Below are positions 1-10,824 of a DNA stretch of 64,000 bases, piece after piece. This DNA is from an uncultured Agrobacterium sp. (lineage in GTDB: Bacteria; Pseudomonadota; Alphaproteobacteria; Rhizobiales; Rhizobiaceae), in NCBI GenBank assembly GCA_913777615.1, contig CAJYTK010000013.1:186001-250000 (forward strand), given 5' to 3'. Under the pieces are notes generated by a model. The model saw only the letters and a list, made by a program, of their open reading frames with translations, was not told the origin of the DNA and did no database searches. The translations under genes and the position numbers were made by a program. Numbering within the stretch: position 1 is the stretch's first letter; every line of letters begins with the position of its first letter.

Positions 1-1046
1 AGGAACTGCAGGCGCTTGGTATTCACCCCGACATTCTGCTCGTCCGTGCAGATCGCGAAATTCCTGAGGCAGAACGTCGCAAGCTTTCGCTGTTTTGCAA
101 CGTGCGTCAGTCCGCCGTCATCCAGGCGCTCGATGTGGCGAACATCTACGACGTACCGACGGCCTATCATAAGGAAGGCCTCGACAACGAGGTTCTGGCC
201 GCCTTTGGTATCGAACCCGCACCGAAGCCACGTCTTGAGCATTGGGAAGAAGTCTGCAACCGTATCCACACGCCTGAGGGCGAGGTGACGATTGCAATTG
301 TTGGCAAATATACCGGCCTCAAGGATGCCTATAAGTCGCTTATCGAAGCGCTGCACCATGGTGGCATCGCCAACCGGGTGAAGGTCAAGCTTGAATGGAT
401 CGAGTCGGAAGTCTTCGAAAAGGAAGATCCGGCGCCCTATCTTGAAAAGGTCAATGCCATTCTGGTTCCGGGCGGCTTCGGCGAACGTGGTTCGGAAGGC
501 AAGATCCGTGCGGCCCAGTTTGCCCGCGAACGCCAGGTTCCGTATTTCGGCATCTGCTTCGGCATGCAGATGGCGGTTGTCGAAGCGGCGCGTCACCTCG
601 CTGGCATCGAGAAGGCCTCCTCGACCGAATTCGGTCCGACACAGGAGCCGGTCGTTGGTCTCATGACCGAGTGGGTCAAGGGCAATGAGCTTGAGAAGCG
701 CAATGCAAGGGGCGATCTCGGTGGTACCATGCGTCTCGGCGCGTACAAGGCGTCGCTGAAGAAGGATACCAAGATTGCGGATATCTACGGCTCGACCGAC
801 ATCTCCGAGCGCCACCGCCACCGTTATGAGGTGAATGTGGAGTACAAGGATCGCCTTGAAAGCTGCGGTCTGGTGTTCTCCGGCATGTCACCGGATGGTC
901 TCCTGCCGGAAACCGTCGAATATCCGGACCATCCTTGGTTCATTGGCGTGCAGTATCACCCGGAACTCAAGAGCCGGCCGCTAGACCCGCATCCGCTCTT
1001 TGCAAGCTTCATCGAAGCGGCACTGGTTCGGAGCCGTCTGGTTTGA
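1..1046 (+). CDS. pyrG: CTP synthase, C-terminal part (5' truncated by window)
   Basis: CTP synthase aminates UTP to CTP with glutamine as nitrogen donor, in the cytoplasm, as the last step of pyrimidine nucleotide synthesis. The reading frame is already open at base 3 and the gene starts outside the window. What remains is the end of the synthase domain ([17 protein letters not shown]) and the complete class I glutamine amidotransferase domain. The nucleophile Cys lies in GICFGMQ, and the His-Glu pair in QYHPELKS near the C-terminus. No neighbour on the left is visible. A hairpin terminator follows 30 bases downstream. Identity is very secure; only the start is missing. Confidence 0.97.
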   Translation, partial: ELQALGIHPDILLVRADREIPEAERRKLSLFCNVRQSAVIQALDVANIYDVPTAYHKEGLDNEVLAAFGIEPAPKPRLEHWEEVCNRIHTPEGEVTIAIVGKYTGLKDAYKSLIEALHHGGIANRVKVKLEWIESEVFEKEDPAPYLEKVNAILVPGGFGERGSEGKIRAAQFARERQVPYFGICFGMQMAVVEAARHLAGIEKASSTEFGPTQEPVVGLMTEWVKGNELEKRNARGDLGGTMRLGAYKASLKKDTKIADIYGSTDISERHRHRYEVNVEYKDRLESCGLVFSGMSPDGLLPETVEYPDHPWFIGVQYHPELKSRPLDPHPLFASFIEAALVRSRLV

Positions 1047-1077
1047 TTGGCCGGAAGAAACAAGATTAAAGATTGAA

Positions 1078-1104
1078 AGGCCGCAGCGATGCGGTCTTTT
1101 GCTT
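1078..1104 (+). terminator. Rho-independent terminator after pyrG
   Basis: A CCGCA / TGCGG stem with a GCGA tetraloop, extended by GC and GU pairs, is followed by TCTTTTGCTTTT. It lies 30 bases after the pyrG stop and before the ribosome binding site of the next gene. Confidence 0.75.
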
Positions 1105-1125
1105 TTATGAAGAGGACTGGCGCGA

Positions 1126-1764
1126 ATGTTGAAGCTGGATCATTTGGCGATTATTGCTCCGTCACTGGAACTCGGCGCCGATTACATACGCGAGAGGCTC
1201 GGTGTTGAAATGCCCAAAGGTGGCAAGCACCCGCAAATGGGCACGCATAATCTTCTACTGCGCCTCGGCGAGGATGTTTTTCTGGAAGTGATTGCCGTCG
1301 ATCCGGAGGCAGAGCCACCGACGCGACGACGCTGGTTCGGGCTCGATGATGCGGCAGCGGTCCAAGCCGCATGGGACGAGGGGCGGCGGCTACGCGCATG
1401 GGTGGCGCGGACCAGCGACTTTACGGGCGTACTCGCAATGCATGGCGATCTGCTGGGACGCCAGGAGCAGGTGTCACGTGGAGATCGTGAGTGGCTGTTT
1501 GCGGTGGCCGATGATGGATCTTTGCCTCTCGGTGGTGTCGCGCCTTCGGTGATGGATTGGGGCGTGAAAGGCAATCCCGCGTCAGCGATGCCGGATATCG
1601 GCTTTCGGCTGAGGAGCTTCCAGGTCGCGCACCCCGAGGTGAGCCGAATTCAGAAACTTTACGCGGACCTCGATGTCGTCGATCCTCCGGCTGTGATGGA
1701 GGGAGAACAATTTCGCTACATCGCCGAAATAGATACGCCCTATGGCGTCAAACTCTTGAATTAG
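1126..1764 (+). CDS. VOC/glyoxalase-like domain protein
   Basis: A 212-residue cytoplasmic protein of the glyoxalase-like (Glyoxalase_3 type) branch of the VOC superfamily. It opens with KLDHLAIIAPSLE, the first beta-alpha unit of the fold with an early His, continues through GTHNLLLRLGEDVFLEVIA, and carries a second half ending in DTPYGVKLLN. VOC proteins use paired beta-alpha-beta-beta-beta modules to bind a metal or a small ligand; the substrate cannot be read from sequence. The ATG has a GAGGA box nine bases upstream. The gene stands alone behind the pyrG terminator, so it probably has its own promoter. Confidence 0.85.
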   Translation: MLKLDHLAIIAPSLELGADYIRERLGVEMPKGGKHPQMGTHNLLLRLGEDVFLEVIAVDPEAEPPTRRRWFGLDDAAAVQAAWDEGRRLRAWVARTSDFTGVLAMHGDLLGRQEQVSRGDREWLFAVADDGSLPLGGVAPSVMDWGVKGNPASAMPDIGFRLRSFQVAHPEVSRIQKLYADLDVVDPPAVMEGEQFRYIAEIDTPYGVKLLN

Positions 1765-1896
1765 GACGCACGGGCTACACGTATTGGCGGTGATGCTCCC
1801 TAAAAAGCAGTTCCTAATGTTAATATCACGTCAGAACAAAAATTCGTGATCCGAGTTTACTGCTGAATTTGAACGCCAGCGCGCGAGATCATCGGC

Positions 1897-3036
1897 ATGC
1901 TCACTCAAGTCCTTCGCATTTATTCGCTTCCCGCACTCTGTCTTGGAGGTGCAGCGCTGGTGTTTTCCAACGTTGCATTCGCGCAGGATGCACCGGCCGT
2001 CCCCGTCACGGTCTACAAGGCCAAGGTCGAAGAGATCGATAAGGTCATCAACGGTATCGGTACAGTGGACCCATTGCAGAGCGTGACCGTCAGACCGCGG
2101 ATCGACGGGCAGGTGACTGGCATTCGTTTCTCCGAAGGGCAGATGGTGGAGAAAGGCAGCGTCTTGCTAACGCTCGACGATCGTGAGCTTTCATCCGCTC
2201 TCACTTCTGCCCAGGCAAAGAAGGCGCAGGACGAAGCGCAGTATAATAGCGCGAAAACCGAAGCACAGCGTTATGCATCGCTGGCCGAAAAAGGGGTTGC
2301 GTCCGCCTCGACGCTTGAACAGAAGAATGCGCTGAGCCAGCAATATGCAGCGGCTGTTCAGTATGACGATGCGATGATCAAGAGTGCCGAGACCCAGCTT
2401 GGTTTTGCCACCGTGATCGCTCCCATTTCGGGCCGCACTGGTTTCAAGCAAGTAGACGTCGGAAGCGTGGTCAGCGCAAGCTCAACAGACGGCATCGTGA
2501 CGATCACACAAATGGACCCGATTGCTGTGTCCTTCGTCGCGCCCGGCGACAGGTTCGGTGAGATCCGTCAGGCTTTGAGCGAAAAGATCGCGGCAGTCAC
2601 CTTGATCACCACTGATGGAAGCCGCGTCCTGTCGAAGGGCCAATTAACGACAATGGACAACTCCGTCGATGCCTCGAATGGCTCCATCCATCTCAAGGCG
2701 ATCTTCGACAATGGCAACGGCGCTCTTTGGCCAGGGCTTCCGGTCGCCACGGTACTGACGGTCGAGCACAGAAACGGCGTGGTCGTTCCCGACAAGGCTT
2801 TGGCGAGAGGGCGCGACGGGCTTTACGCCTATGTCGTCTCCAAAGACAACAAGGTGGAAAAGCGGAACGTGAAGACGGCCTTCGTCACCGGCGCGAGAGC
2901 GCTGGTCACAGACGGCATCAAAGAGGACGAAGAGGTCGTCATGGACGGCCAGTCTCGGATAGGGAATGGTGCGGCTGTCAGCGCCACCCCCTGGACCGGA
3001 TCGCCGACCGGCGAACTCGCCGAGAAGGCGAACTGA
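1897..3036 (+). CDS. RND efflux periplasmic adaptor (MFP/HlyD family)
   Basis: Membrane fusion protein of a tripartite RND drug efflux pump. It bridges the inner-membrane pump and an outer-membrane channel. An N-terminal signal peptide ends near NVAFAQDAP. A biotinyl-lipoyl half-motif (RPRIDGQVTGIRFSEGQ), a helical hairpin rich in Ala/Gln/Lys (about residues 100-160) and the second lipoyl half (FATVIAPISGRTGFKQVDVG) follow in the usual order. Length (379 residues) fits MdtA-type adaptors. The stop codon overlaps the start of the pump gene, so the two are translationally coupled. No outer-membrane TolC-like gene or local regulator is adjacent, which suggests a shared channel. Confidence 0.93.
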   Translation: MLTQVLRIYSLPALCLGGAALVFSNVAFAQDAPAVPVTVYKAKVEEIDKVINGIGTVDPLQSVTVRPRIDGQVTGIRFSEGQMVEKGSVLLTLDDRELSSALTSAQAKKAQDEAQYNSAKTEAQRYASLAEKGVASASTLEQKNALSQQYAAAVQYDDAMIKSAETQLGFATVIAPISGRTGFKQVDVGSVVSASSTDGIVTITQMDPIAVSFVAPGDRFGEIRQALSEKIAAVTLITTDGSRVLSKGQLTTMDNSVDASNGSIHLKAIFDNGNGALWPGLPVATVLTVEHRNGVVVPDKALARGRDGLYAYVVSKDNKVEKRNVKTAFVTGARALVTDGIKEDEEVVMDGQSRIGNGAAVSATPWTGSPTGELAEKAN

Positions 3037-6000
3037 TGATGAAGAACGATCAGGAACAGAACCGCACATCCAGTTTCTTCGATTTTTTCATCCTGCATCC
3101 GGTGGCGACCGGGCTGCTCATGACCGGGATCTTTCTCGTCGGCGCGATCTGCTATCCGTTCATGCCGGTTTCAGCTCTTCCCCAAATCGATTTTCCGACC
3201 ATCCAGATCGGTGCCAGTCTTCCCGGTGCGTCGCCGGAGACTATGGCATCCAGTGTTGCGCAACCGATCGAACAGGCGCTCTCACGCGTCAGCGGCATCA
3301 CCGAGATGACGTCAAACAGTTCGCTCGGAACGACGTCGATTACGGTGCAGTTTGATCTGGACAAGAATATCGAGACCGCAGCAAGCGACGTACAGACAGC
3401 GATCAGTGAAGCGGCGGGTGAACTTCCGAAGGATATGACCTCGCTTCCCACGGTGCATAAGGCAAACCCTGCCGATGCGCCGATTATGCAGCTTTCGGCC
3501 ACCTCCGACACGCTGACCCTGCCGCAACTCGACGAATACATTGAACGCAATGTCGCTTCGAAAATCGGGCAAGTCTCAGGAGTCGCCTTCGTCAATATCG
3601 GCGGGAAGCAGAAGCCAGCCATTCGCATCGCTGTCGATCCTGGTCGTCTCGCCCAGGCCGACGTGACGATGGAAGATGTGCGCACCGCTATCGGCAATCT
3701 CAGTCTCAGCGCGCCGAAGGGCAACATCGACGATCCGACCCGCAGCTTTCCGATCTACACAAACGACCAGATTTCCAGCAGTGCTGAGTGGAACGACGCC
3801 GTCATTGCTTATCGTAATGGCGGGCCCGTACGAATCCGCGATATCGGGCAGGCGACAGACGGTGCGGAAGACAGCAAGATGGCACACTGGACCAACGGAG
3901 AGCGAGGGATTGCGCTCGACGTTTTTCGTCAGCCAGGCGCCAATGTGATCGCGGTCGTCAATGCAGTAAAGGAGCAGCTACCCGCACTTCAGGCTTCGTT
4001 GCCGCGCTCGGTAAAGCTGGAGCTCGTCACCGACCGCACAACGACGATCAGAGCATCCGTCACAGATATTCAGTTCACGCTGATGCTGACCATCGGTCTC
4101 GTTGTTGTCGTCATCTTCCTTTTCTTGCGAAATCTGCGTGCGACACTCATCCCGGTCTTGACGCTCCCGATTGCACTTGCCGGGTCGCTCGCACCCATGT
4201 GGCTCTTGGGCTTCAGTCTGGACAATCTGTCGCTCATGGCACTGGTGGTCGCCGTCGGCTTCGTTGTCGACGATGCTATCGTCATGTTGGAGAACATCAC
4301 CCGCCACATTGAGGATGGTGTCGAGCCGAAACTGGCAGCGCTTCAAGGTACGCGGGAGATCGGTTTTACGATCGTTTCCATTAGTCTCTCCCTGATCGCT
4401 GTCCTAATCCCGATCCTGTTGATGGGTGGCATCATCGGGCGCCTGTTTCGGGAATTTGCCGTAACGCTGACGGTCGCAATTGTCATTTCCGCCATTGTCT
4501 CCTTGACGTTGACGCCGATGCTGGCATCGAAGTTCATCCGGCCCATCGAGAAGGATCAGCGTGGCCGTTTTTATCTGGCGGGAGAGGCATTCTTCGATGG
4601 ATTGACGGCGCTCTATATCCGCAGCCTGAAACCCGTCATTCGACATCGATTTTTGACGCTCATCGTTTTCCTGGCCACCATTGCCGCGACCGGTTACCTG
4701 TTCGTCGTGGCACCCAAAGGCTTTTTCCCGGAGCAGGATACGGGCTTCATTGCCGGTCTCTCGCAGGCGTCCCCAGACATATCCTTCACTGAGATGGCGA
4801 AGCTTCAGGAACGCGTCAGCGAGATCATTATGAAAGATCCCGCCGTCTATAGCGTCTTCATGGATATTGGTGGCGGCAACGGAGGCAACGCGCTGAATCA
4901 GGGCCATGTCAACATCACGCTGAAGCCTCTAGAGGAACGCGATGTCAGCGCCAAACAGGTGATCGACCGATTGGGTACGGCACTGAATGCGCAGCAGGGT
5001 ATCAAGCTCTTCATGCAGTCGGCGCAGGACATCAATATCGGCGCGCGTCCTGCTAAAACCCAATATCAGTTCACGCTTCAGGACGCAGATATCGCCGAAC
5101 TGAGCGACTGGTCGGAAAAGATTACCAACAAGCTCTCAAGCCTGCCGGAACTGCGCGACGTCGGAAGCGATCAGCAGGCCGAGGCTCCCAATCTGACGAT
5201 CAAGATCGACCGTGCGGCGGCAACGCTCTACGGCGTGCTTCCTTCCACTATCGATGAGACGCTTTACGACGCCTTTGGTCAGCGCCAGGTCGCCTCCTTC
5301 TCCAGTCAGACCGACACCTTCCGTGTCATTCTTGAGGTGTTGCCGGATCTGCAGCGAGACATCGCCACGCTTGACCGTCTCTCGGTCAGAGCAAGCAACG
5401 GAACGCTTGTCCCGCTTTCGGTCGTGGCGAAGTGGACGACGGATGGCACCTCGCCGGTATCGATCGCGCATCAAGGTCAATCGCCGGCTGTGACCATCTC
5501 GTTCAACCTGGCGCCCAATGTCGCTCTGGGGAACGCCACTGCCGTCATCGAAAATGCCGTGTCCAACATGCATCCTCCGGGGTCGCTGCAGACATCGTTT
5601 TCCGGCAGCGCGAAGGCTTTCAAGGACTCGCTTGGAACCATCCCTCTGCTCATCCTGGCATCGCTCGTCGTGGTCTACATCATTCTCGGCGTTCTCTACG
5701 AAAGCCTTATCCATCCGCTGACGATCCTGTCGACCTTGCCATCGGCCGGACTCGGCGCACTTCTTGCGTTGCAAGTGGCCGGCTTCGACTTTGGGCTCGT
5801 CGCAATGATTGGGGTCATTCTGTTGATAGGTATCGTCAAGAAGAATGGTATCATGCTCGTCGATTTTGCCATCCAGGCAGAGCGGGAGGAGGGATTGTCG
5901 AGCGAGGAGGCAATCGTCAAAGCCGCCCAGATGCGTTTCAGACCGATCCTGATGACTACCATGGCCGCATTGCTTGGTGGAATACCGCTTGCTCTTGGCC

Positions 6001-6164
6001 ACGGTTCTGGCGCCGAACTACGCCAGCCGCTCGGCTATGCCATCGTTGGCGGCTTGATGGTCAGCCAGGTGCTGACGCTATACACCACTCCCGTCATCTA
6101 CCTTCTGCTAGACAAGCTACGGCGCAGGAAGGACAAGCGTGAGGGCAAACTCGCACCCGCTTGA
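3036..6164 (+). CDS. RND multidrug efflux permease (HAE1, MdtB/MdtC-like)
   Basis: Inner-membrane proton/drug antiporter of 1042 residues, the expected size for the hydrophobe/amphiphile efflux family. The ATG at 3036 overlaps the adaptor stop, and the N-terminus is MMKNDQEQNRT. It shows TM1 (VATGLLMTGIFLVGAICYPF), a first large periplasmic loop, the TM4 proton-relay pair Asp-Asp in GFVVDDAIVMLEN, the second loop and the TM10 Lys in IVKKNGIMLVDFA. These residues mark a functional pump. The gene ends a two-gene operon. The export substrate is not predictable. An in-frame extension upstream to 2727 is only an antisense-free overlap with the adaptor gene and is not the start. Confidence 0.95.
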   Translation: MMKNDQEQNRTSSFFDFFILHPVATGLLMTGIFLVGAICYPFMPVSALPQIDFPTIQIGASLPGASPETMASSVAQPIEQALSRVSGITEMTSNSSLGTTSITVQFDLDKNIETAASDVQTAISEAAGELPKDMTSLPTVHKANPADAPIMQLSATSDTLTLPQLDEYIERNVASKIGQVSGVAFVNIGGKQKPAIRIAVDPGRLAQADVTMEDVRTAIGNLSLSAPKGNIDDPTRSFPIYTNDQISSSAEWNDAVIAYRNGGPVRIRDIGQATDGAEDSKMAHWTNGERGIALDVFRQPGANVIAVVNAVKEQLPALQASLPRSVKLELVTDRTTTIRASVTDIQFTLMLTIGLVVVVIFLFLRNLRATLIPVLTLPIALAGSLAPMWLLGFSLDNLSLMALVVAVGFVVDDAIVMLENITRHIEDGVEPKLAALQGTREIGFTIVSISLSLIAVLIPILLMGGIIGRLFREFAVTLTVAIVISAIVSLTLTPMLASKFIRPIEKDQRGRFYLAGEAFFDGLTALYIRSLKPVIRHRFLTLIVFLATIAATGYLFVVAPKGFFPEQDTGFIAGLSQASPDISFTEMAKLQERVSEIIMKDPAVYSVFMDIGGGNGGNALNQGHVNITLKPLEERDVSAKQVIDRLGTALNAQQGIKLFMQSAQDINIGARPAKTQYQFTLQDADIAELSDWSEKITNKLSSLPELRDVGSDQQAEAPNLTIKIDRAAATLYGVLPSTIDETLYDAFGQRQVASFSSQTDTFRVILEVLPDLQRDIATLDRLSVRASNGTLVPLSVVAKWTTDGTSPVSIAHQGQSPAVTISFNLAPNVALGNATAVIENAVSNMHPPGSLQTSFSGSAKAFKDSLGTIPLLILASLVVVYIILGVLYESLIHPLTILSTLPSAGLGALLALQVAGFDFGLVAMIGVILLIGIVKKNGIMLVDFAIQAEREEGLSSEEAIVKAAQMRFRPILMTTMAALLGGIPLALGHGSGAELRQPLGYAIVGGLMVSQVLTLYTTPVIYLLLDKLRRRKDKREGKLAPA

Positions 6165-6519
6165 TGGTAGGGTGGAGGTCGTCGTGAGTATCCTATGGAG
6201 GGGAGGTTATCTCCCGGCGCTATAATGTAAGCAATCAAGCACTGGCCGTAATGAGGTTGGAATTATAGGTTACGTTCTACCCAAGGGTACGTAAGGCGAT
6301 ACTTCGTGGCTGCCACTAACTAGAATTTTCCTAGCGCCCACAGATGACAAGTGAGGCTAGGCGCTGGCTGTGCGCCGGGCTTTGGTAAGGGGCTAAACTT
6401 ACTGATCCGCGAAATTGTAGCGACGGATATGCTGCAACCGTCCTAAAACTTTAAACACCAGAGAGACAATTGAAGCTTTCAAGCTGTCGCTGTCACTCTG
6501 GCGTCAGCGTTACCGCTGG
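6165..6519. other. 355-base intergenic region without recognisable gene
   Basis: This convergent spacer lies between the RND permease and the FliO-like gene. I see no coding frame. A short GGGAG/CTCCC hairpin near 6200 and an imperfect palindrome TTACGT...ACGTAA near 6270-6294 are present; neither is followed by a convincing T tract. A terminator for the RND operon is likely here but not obvious. Confidence 0.4.
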
Positions 6520-7869
6520 TTATCGATCACGCGTGACCGACATCTCACCGAAGATACGAGACATTTCCTTCTGAACATCCCGCTCAGCAGCGGCAGGGTC
6601 TTCCGAGAATTTCGGTTCAGGCTGCGGATCGGGTGTGGTGGTATCCGGGTTGATTGTCGGTTCGACCGTCGGAGACGGCGAAAAATTAGCTGACGCGATG
6701 TTGTTTTTGGCGATTTCCGCCTCAAGAAAGTTTTCGAAATCGCTGGTCAACTGATCGCCGAAAACTGGACCATTATCGCTTGGCGCCAGAGGTTCTTGCT
6801 TTACGACGACCGGTGTCACAGGAGCTGCGGATGCCGCGGTAACAGGTGGTGCAGCCTGATAAGCGGGAAGAACAAGATCACGTTCTGCGTCGGGGAAATC
6901 GACCGCATTTTTTTCTGTGACAGCTGCCTCATTGTGTTCAACTGGCTCGGGCTTTTCGTCCGACAGGCGATCCACTGCCCATTTAGGCTGTGCGAAGTTC
7001 GTTCCATGGTTGGGAGATGCGACTGGGGAGCCGAAGGTGGAGACGCTGGGTGCTGGTGAAACGACAGGTGCTTCCGGGCCGCCGGACAGTGCCGAGGTCG
7101 CTGTCGCAGCTGGCTTGGGGTCTTCACTTTGCTGCATCACCGCAGCAGCGAGAATGGGTGGTGCTGCAGAAGTGGTGGGGGCTACCGGCTCTCGTGCCAG
7201 CGCCTTGGGTGCTGGTGGCGCGACCGGCTGGGGCCGGTGAGGCGACGGTGCTGAGGCTCCCGCGGTCGAAACCGGGTGGATCACTGGCACTGGTTCAGGC
7301 TTTCGGGGGATGGGCTGTGCTGTCACCGGCGGAGGAGGATTGGTTGGTCTTGTCGCTGCCACAGCGGGCGCAGGCGATGGGGAAGGCGCTGGCTTCGCTG
7401 GTGCGGCGCCCGCCGCTGGCTTCTTTCGTTCGTCCGCAGCCGGGGTCTTCACTTCAGATGCCATATTCGCTGCTGCGGGCCGGATATCGTCTTGCGGCGC
7501 CTGCGCAATGCTCCGTTGGCGGTCGGCGTCGCGTGTAATGAGAGCGTCCTCCTGCGGGTCGCGCACATCCTTCATGAACGGTATGGCACCAATGCCGCTT
7601 TCGATCACGATATCGGTCGGACCACCGATCATGACGAGATGCTCGACATTGTCACGTCGCACAAGAACAAGACGTCTGCGCGCATCTACGGCGGTCGCAT
7701 CCAGCACCTGTAGACGCGGCTGACGATTTCTGCCGCCCCGGATAAAGGGTGCAGAGCCGCTTCTGCGTCGGATGAACCATAGAACGATTGCTAGAAGCAG
7801 CAATGCCGTGCCAACGCCAACCACTGCAATGATCAATCGATTGCCATACGCGCCAATGAAGTCTTCCAT
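6520..7869 (-). CDS. FliO-like membrane protein with long Pro/Ala-rich cytoplasmic tail
   Basis: A roughly 449-residue protein with one N-terminal transmembrane segment (about residues 9-31), an RRRSG positive patch and a FliO/MopB-like beta domain: LQVLDATAVDARRRLVLVRRD and EHLVMIGGPTDIVIESGIG. FliO helps assemble the flagellar type III export gate, and the GGPxDIVIE signature is typical of that family. The remaining 300 residues are low-complexity Pro/Ala/Val and probably disordered. I place the start at MEDFIGAYGNR because a GAAGGGA box lies about eleven bases upstream; an alternative ATG lies eight codons earlier. It diverges from cckA. A true flagellar role is uncertain because no other flagellar gene is near. 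Confidence 0.7.
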   Translation of the reverse strand: MEDFIGAYGNRLIIAVVGVGTALLLLAIVLWFIRRRSGSAPFIRGGRNRQPRLQVLDATAVDARRRLVLVRRDNVEHLVMIGGPTDIVIESGIGAIPFMKDVRDPQEDALITRDADRQRSIAQAPQDDIRPAAANMASEVKTPAADERKKPAAGAAPAKPAPSPSPAPAVAATRPTNPPPPVTAQPIPRKPEPVPVIHPVSTAGASAPSPHRPQPVAPPAPKALAREPVAPTTSAAPPILAAAVMQQSEDPKPAATATSALSGGPEAPVVSPAPSVSTFGSPVASPNHGTNFAQPKWAVDRLSDEKPEPVEHNEAAVTEKNAVDFPDAERDLVLPAYQAAPPVTAASAAPVTPVVVKQEPLAPSDNGPVFGDQLTSDFENFLEAEIAKNNIASANFSPSPTVEPTINPDTTTPDPQPEPKFSEDPAAAERDVQKEMSRIFGEMSVTRDR

Positions 7870-8217
7870 AATGGTGCTGGTCCCTTCAGCCATTTTCTGC
7901 AGCGGAAATGTACCCGCATTACATTTGTTCACATATCGTGACGGGAAAAGACGATTTTTTTTCGCCGCCTACAAGAATTTATCCTGTTCTTCCACGAATT
8001 TGCTGCATGTTTGACGAAATCAGTTCAGTGAAGACGCTCGGCTGTGCGCGCCCATCGGTACGCGATGCCTATTGTTGTGCATGGGCGATGCTTATCGATT
8101 GACGGAGCTTTTTGATATTTATGCAAATTGCTACAAGCAATGTAGAAGCGATTCCGTTCGATGTGACTTTTTCCGGCATGTCGGGAAGGCCAGCAGAACT
8201 GCAAGGGTAAAACCTCG

Positions 8218-10824
8218 ATGACCAAGGTGCGTCAAACCACTGATAATGACTTTCCCTTGGTGGACAGGCGCGGGCGATCGGCCACTGTGCTTCGCATTCT
8301 GCTTCTGGCACTTGTTCTAGTGGCTGCGGCTATTGCCTTCGTTTACTTCAAGGACTCTCTTGAGAACGAGATCGTGCTTGGCATTCTTGGTGTTCTCGCC
8401 ATGCTCGGCATCTTTTTTCTGGTGTCGTCCGCGATCGGCTTCATCGAGGTTATGCCCCAGTCGCAATCCGATGGAATGGCGCGGCGCTTTCTTTCATCTC
8501 ATCCCGAGGGCACGCTGATCACCGATACCAAGGGGCGGCTGGTCTACGCCAACGCAACGTATTGCCAGATGACCGGCGCGTCGCGAGCAACCGAGATACA
8601 GAGCCTTGAGCAGTTGCTTTCGCGGGATATGGAATCGACGGAAGCTCTCTATCGCCTGATCAATGGTTTGCGCGAAGGACGCGACGGATATGAAGAGTTC
8701 CGTCTGCTTAAGCCTCTCAGCCAGTCAGGGGTTACCCCGCCAGGTCCCCGCTGGTTCCGGCTTAAGGCGCGTCTGCTCAAAGATGCGAGCGGTCAGGACC
8801 TGCATGTTTTCCAGATTGCCGACATCACCGCCGAGCGCGAAGACCAGGAGCGCTTCTTCCGCGAGTTGCAGAACGCCATCGATTATCTCGACCATGCGCC
8901 AGCCGGCTTCTTTTCTGCGGGCCGAAAAGGGGAAATTGTCTATCTCAACGCCACGCTCTCCGAATGGCTCGGGATCGATCTGGCGCAGTTCTCCCCAGGC
9001 TCGTTGAATGTATCCGATATCGTGGCAGGCGAGGGGATGGCTCTCATTGAATCGGTGCAGCCGCAAGTGGGTAGCAAGCGCACCGAAATGCTCGATCTCG
9101 ATATGCGCCGTGTCAATGGGCAAAGCATGCCGGCACGGCTCGTTCATCAGGTGACCGCCGCGCGTGACGGTGCACCGGGTGAAAGCCGGACCCTGGTTCT
9201 GATGCGACCCAAGGGACAAGATAGCGCAGAATCGTCGTCGGCAATGCGCTTCACCCGATTTTTCAACAACACGCCGATGGCGATTGCGTCCATCGATGGC
9301 GAAGGACGTATCCTGCGAACCAATGCGCCGTTCCTGAAGCTGTTCTCCGGCGTCGTTGGTCGTGATGACATAGACAATGCCGTTCCACTGGAAACGGTTC
9401 TGCACGACAATGAGAAGGCCAAGCTTGCGCAGGCGATGACGGCTGCGAAGGATCGGCAGGGGGATATTCCGCCATTCGATTCCCGCCATCCAAAGGACGA
9501 AACCCGTCATTTCCGCTTTTACGTCAACGCGGTGATCGATCAGGACGACGAGGCTCCTGAAGAGGTCGCGATCGTCTATGCTATTGAGGTGACCGAGCAG
9601 AAGGCTCTTGAAACCCAGATGGCGCAGACGCAAAAGATGAATGCGGTTGGCACGCTTGCTGGCGGCATCGCCCATGATTTCAACAACGTCCTGACCGCCA
9701 TTCTGTTGTCGTCCGACCATCTGCTTCTTCAGGCTCGGCCAGCGGATGCAAGTTTTGCGGATCTGATGGAAATCAAGCGCAATGCCAATCGTGCGGCGGT
9801 GCTTGTACGACAGTTGCTGGCCTTTTCACGCAAGCAGACGATGCGCCCTGCTGTTCTCAACCTGACCGACGTCATCGGTGACCTGCGCATGCTGGTCGAC
9901 CGGTTGATCTCCGGTACGAACGTTAAGCTCGAAGTGGATTACGGGCGGGATCTCTGGCCGGTCAAGACAGACTTGTCGCAGTTCGAGCAGGTCATGATCA
10001 ATCTTTGCGTCAATGCGCGTGATGCCATGCCTGATGGCGGCAAAATCAAAGTGACGACACGCAATTTGCTGGCCTCAGACGTTGCAGCTTTCGGCAAGAC
10101 CGAACTTCCGGCTGAAGACATGGTCATGGTCGAAGTTGCCGATACCGGAACTGGTATCCCACCCGAGATCATGGACAAGATTTTCGAGCCCTTCTTTACC
10201 ACGAAGGAAGTGGGCAAGGGCACCGGCCTTGGCCTCTCGATGGTTTACGGTATCGTCAAGCAATCCGGCGGTTACATCTATCCGGAGTCCGAGGTCGGTA
10301 AGGGCACCGCTTTCCGTATTCTGCTACCGCGCCATATCGTCGAGCCGGTGCAGGCCTTACCGGCATCCGACGGTGCGGAAACTCAGCGAACCGTCGAGGC
10401 CGTCGTCGCAAAGCCGGAAGCCAAGGACGAACCGCTCGACCTTACTGGCAAGTCGGCTGTGGTGCTGCTTGTGGAGGACGAGGAGGCTGTGCGCCGCGGC
10501 GGCAAACGAATGCTGGAGACGCGCGGTTATACGGTCTATGAGGCCGGCTCCGGTACAGAGGCGCTGGACGTGATGGAGGAGTTGGAGGGCAAGGTCGATA
10601 TCGTCGTTTCCGACGTCGTCATGCCTGAAATGGACGGTCCTTCGTTACTGCGAGAGCTGCGCAAATCCTACCCTGACCTCAAATTCATCTTCGTGTCCGG
10701 TTACGCCGAAGATGCCTTTGCCAAGAACCTTCCAGCCGATGCAAAGTTCGGCTTCCTGCCAAAGCCTTTCTCGCTCAAGCAGCTTGCTGTCTCCGTCCGT
10801 GAAATGCTGGATAGCGACAGTTAA
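8218..10824 (+). CDS. cckA: Cell-cycle hybrid histidine kinase CckA
   Basis: CckA starts the phosphorelay through ChpT to the master regulator CtrA in Alphaproteobacteria. The 868-residue protein has two N-terminal transmembrane helices (about 23-45 and 52-75), several PAS-like modules (about 90-460), a HisKA dimerisation helix with phosphoacceptor His486 in GGIAHDFNN, an HATPase domain ([33 protein letters not shown]) and a C-terminal receiver with phosphoacceptor Asp799 in [11 protein letters not shown]. The fused receiver and the membrane anchor are the CckA hallmarks. It is monocistronic, with about 280 bases of divergent promoter region upstream. Identification is very strong. Confidence 0.95.
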   Translation: MTKVRQTTDNDFPLVDRRGRSATVLRILLLALVLVAAAIAFVYFKDSLENEIVLGILGVLAMLGIFFLVSSAIGFIEVMPQSQSDGMARRFLSSHPEGTLITDTKGRLVYANATYCQMTGASRATEIQSLEQLLSRDMESTEALYRLINGLREGRDGYEEFRLLKPLSQSGVTPPGPRWFRLKARLLKDASGQDLHVFQIADITAEREDQERFFRELQNAIDYLDHAPAGFFSAGRKGEIVYLNATLSEWLGIDLAQFSPGSLNVSDIVAGEGMALIESVQPQVGSKRTEMLDLDMRRVNGQSMPARLVHQVTAARDGAPGESRTLVLMRPKGQDSAESSSAMRFTRFFNNTPMAIASIDGEGRILRTNAPFLKLFSGVVGRDDIDNAVPLETVLHDNEKAKLAQAMTAAKDRQGDIPPFDSRHPKDETRHFRFYVNAVIDQDDEAPEEVAIVYAIEVTEQKALETQMAQTQKMNAVGTLAGGIAHDFNNVLTAILLSSDHLLLQARPADASFADLMEIKRNANRAAVLVRQLLAFSRKQTMRPAVLNLTDVIGDLRMLVDRLISGTNVKLEVDYGRDLWPVKTDLSQFEQVMINLCVNARDAMPDGGKIKVTTRNLLASDVAAFGKTELPAEDMVMVEVADTGTGIPPEIMDKIFEPFFTTKEVGKGTGLGLSMVYGIVKQSGGYIYPESEVGKGTAFRILLPRHIVEPVQALPASDGAETQRTVEAVVAKPEAKDEPLDLTGKSAVVLLVEDEEAVRRGGKRMLETRGYTVYEAGSGTEALDVMEELEGKVDIVVSDVVMPEMDGPSLLRELRKSYPDLKFIFVSGYAEDAFAKNLPADAKFGFLPKPFSLKQLAVSVREMLDSDS

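Noticed and set aside
2727-3035. Upstream extension of the RND permease frame
   Set aside because: It lies wholly inside the adaptor gene; the ATG at 3036 overlapping the adaptor stop gives the family N-terminus and size.
5136-6002. 288-codon minus-strand open frame
   Set aside because: Antisense to the RND permease; extremely Arg/Asp/His-rich composition typical of a shadow frame.
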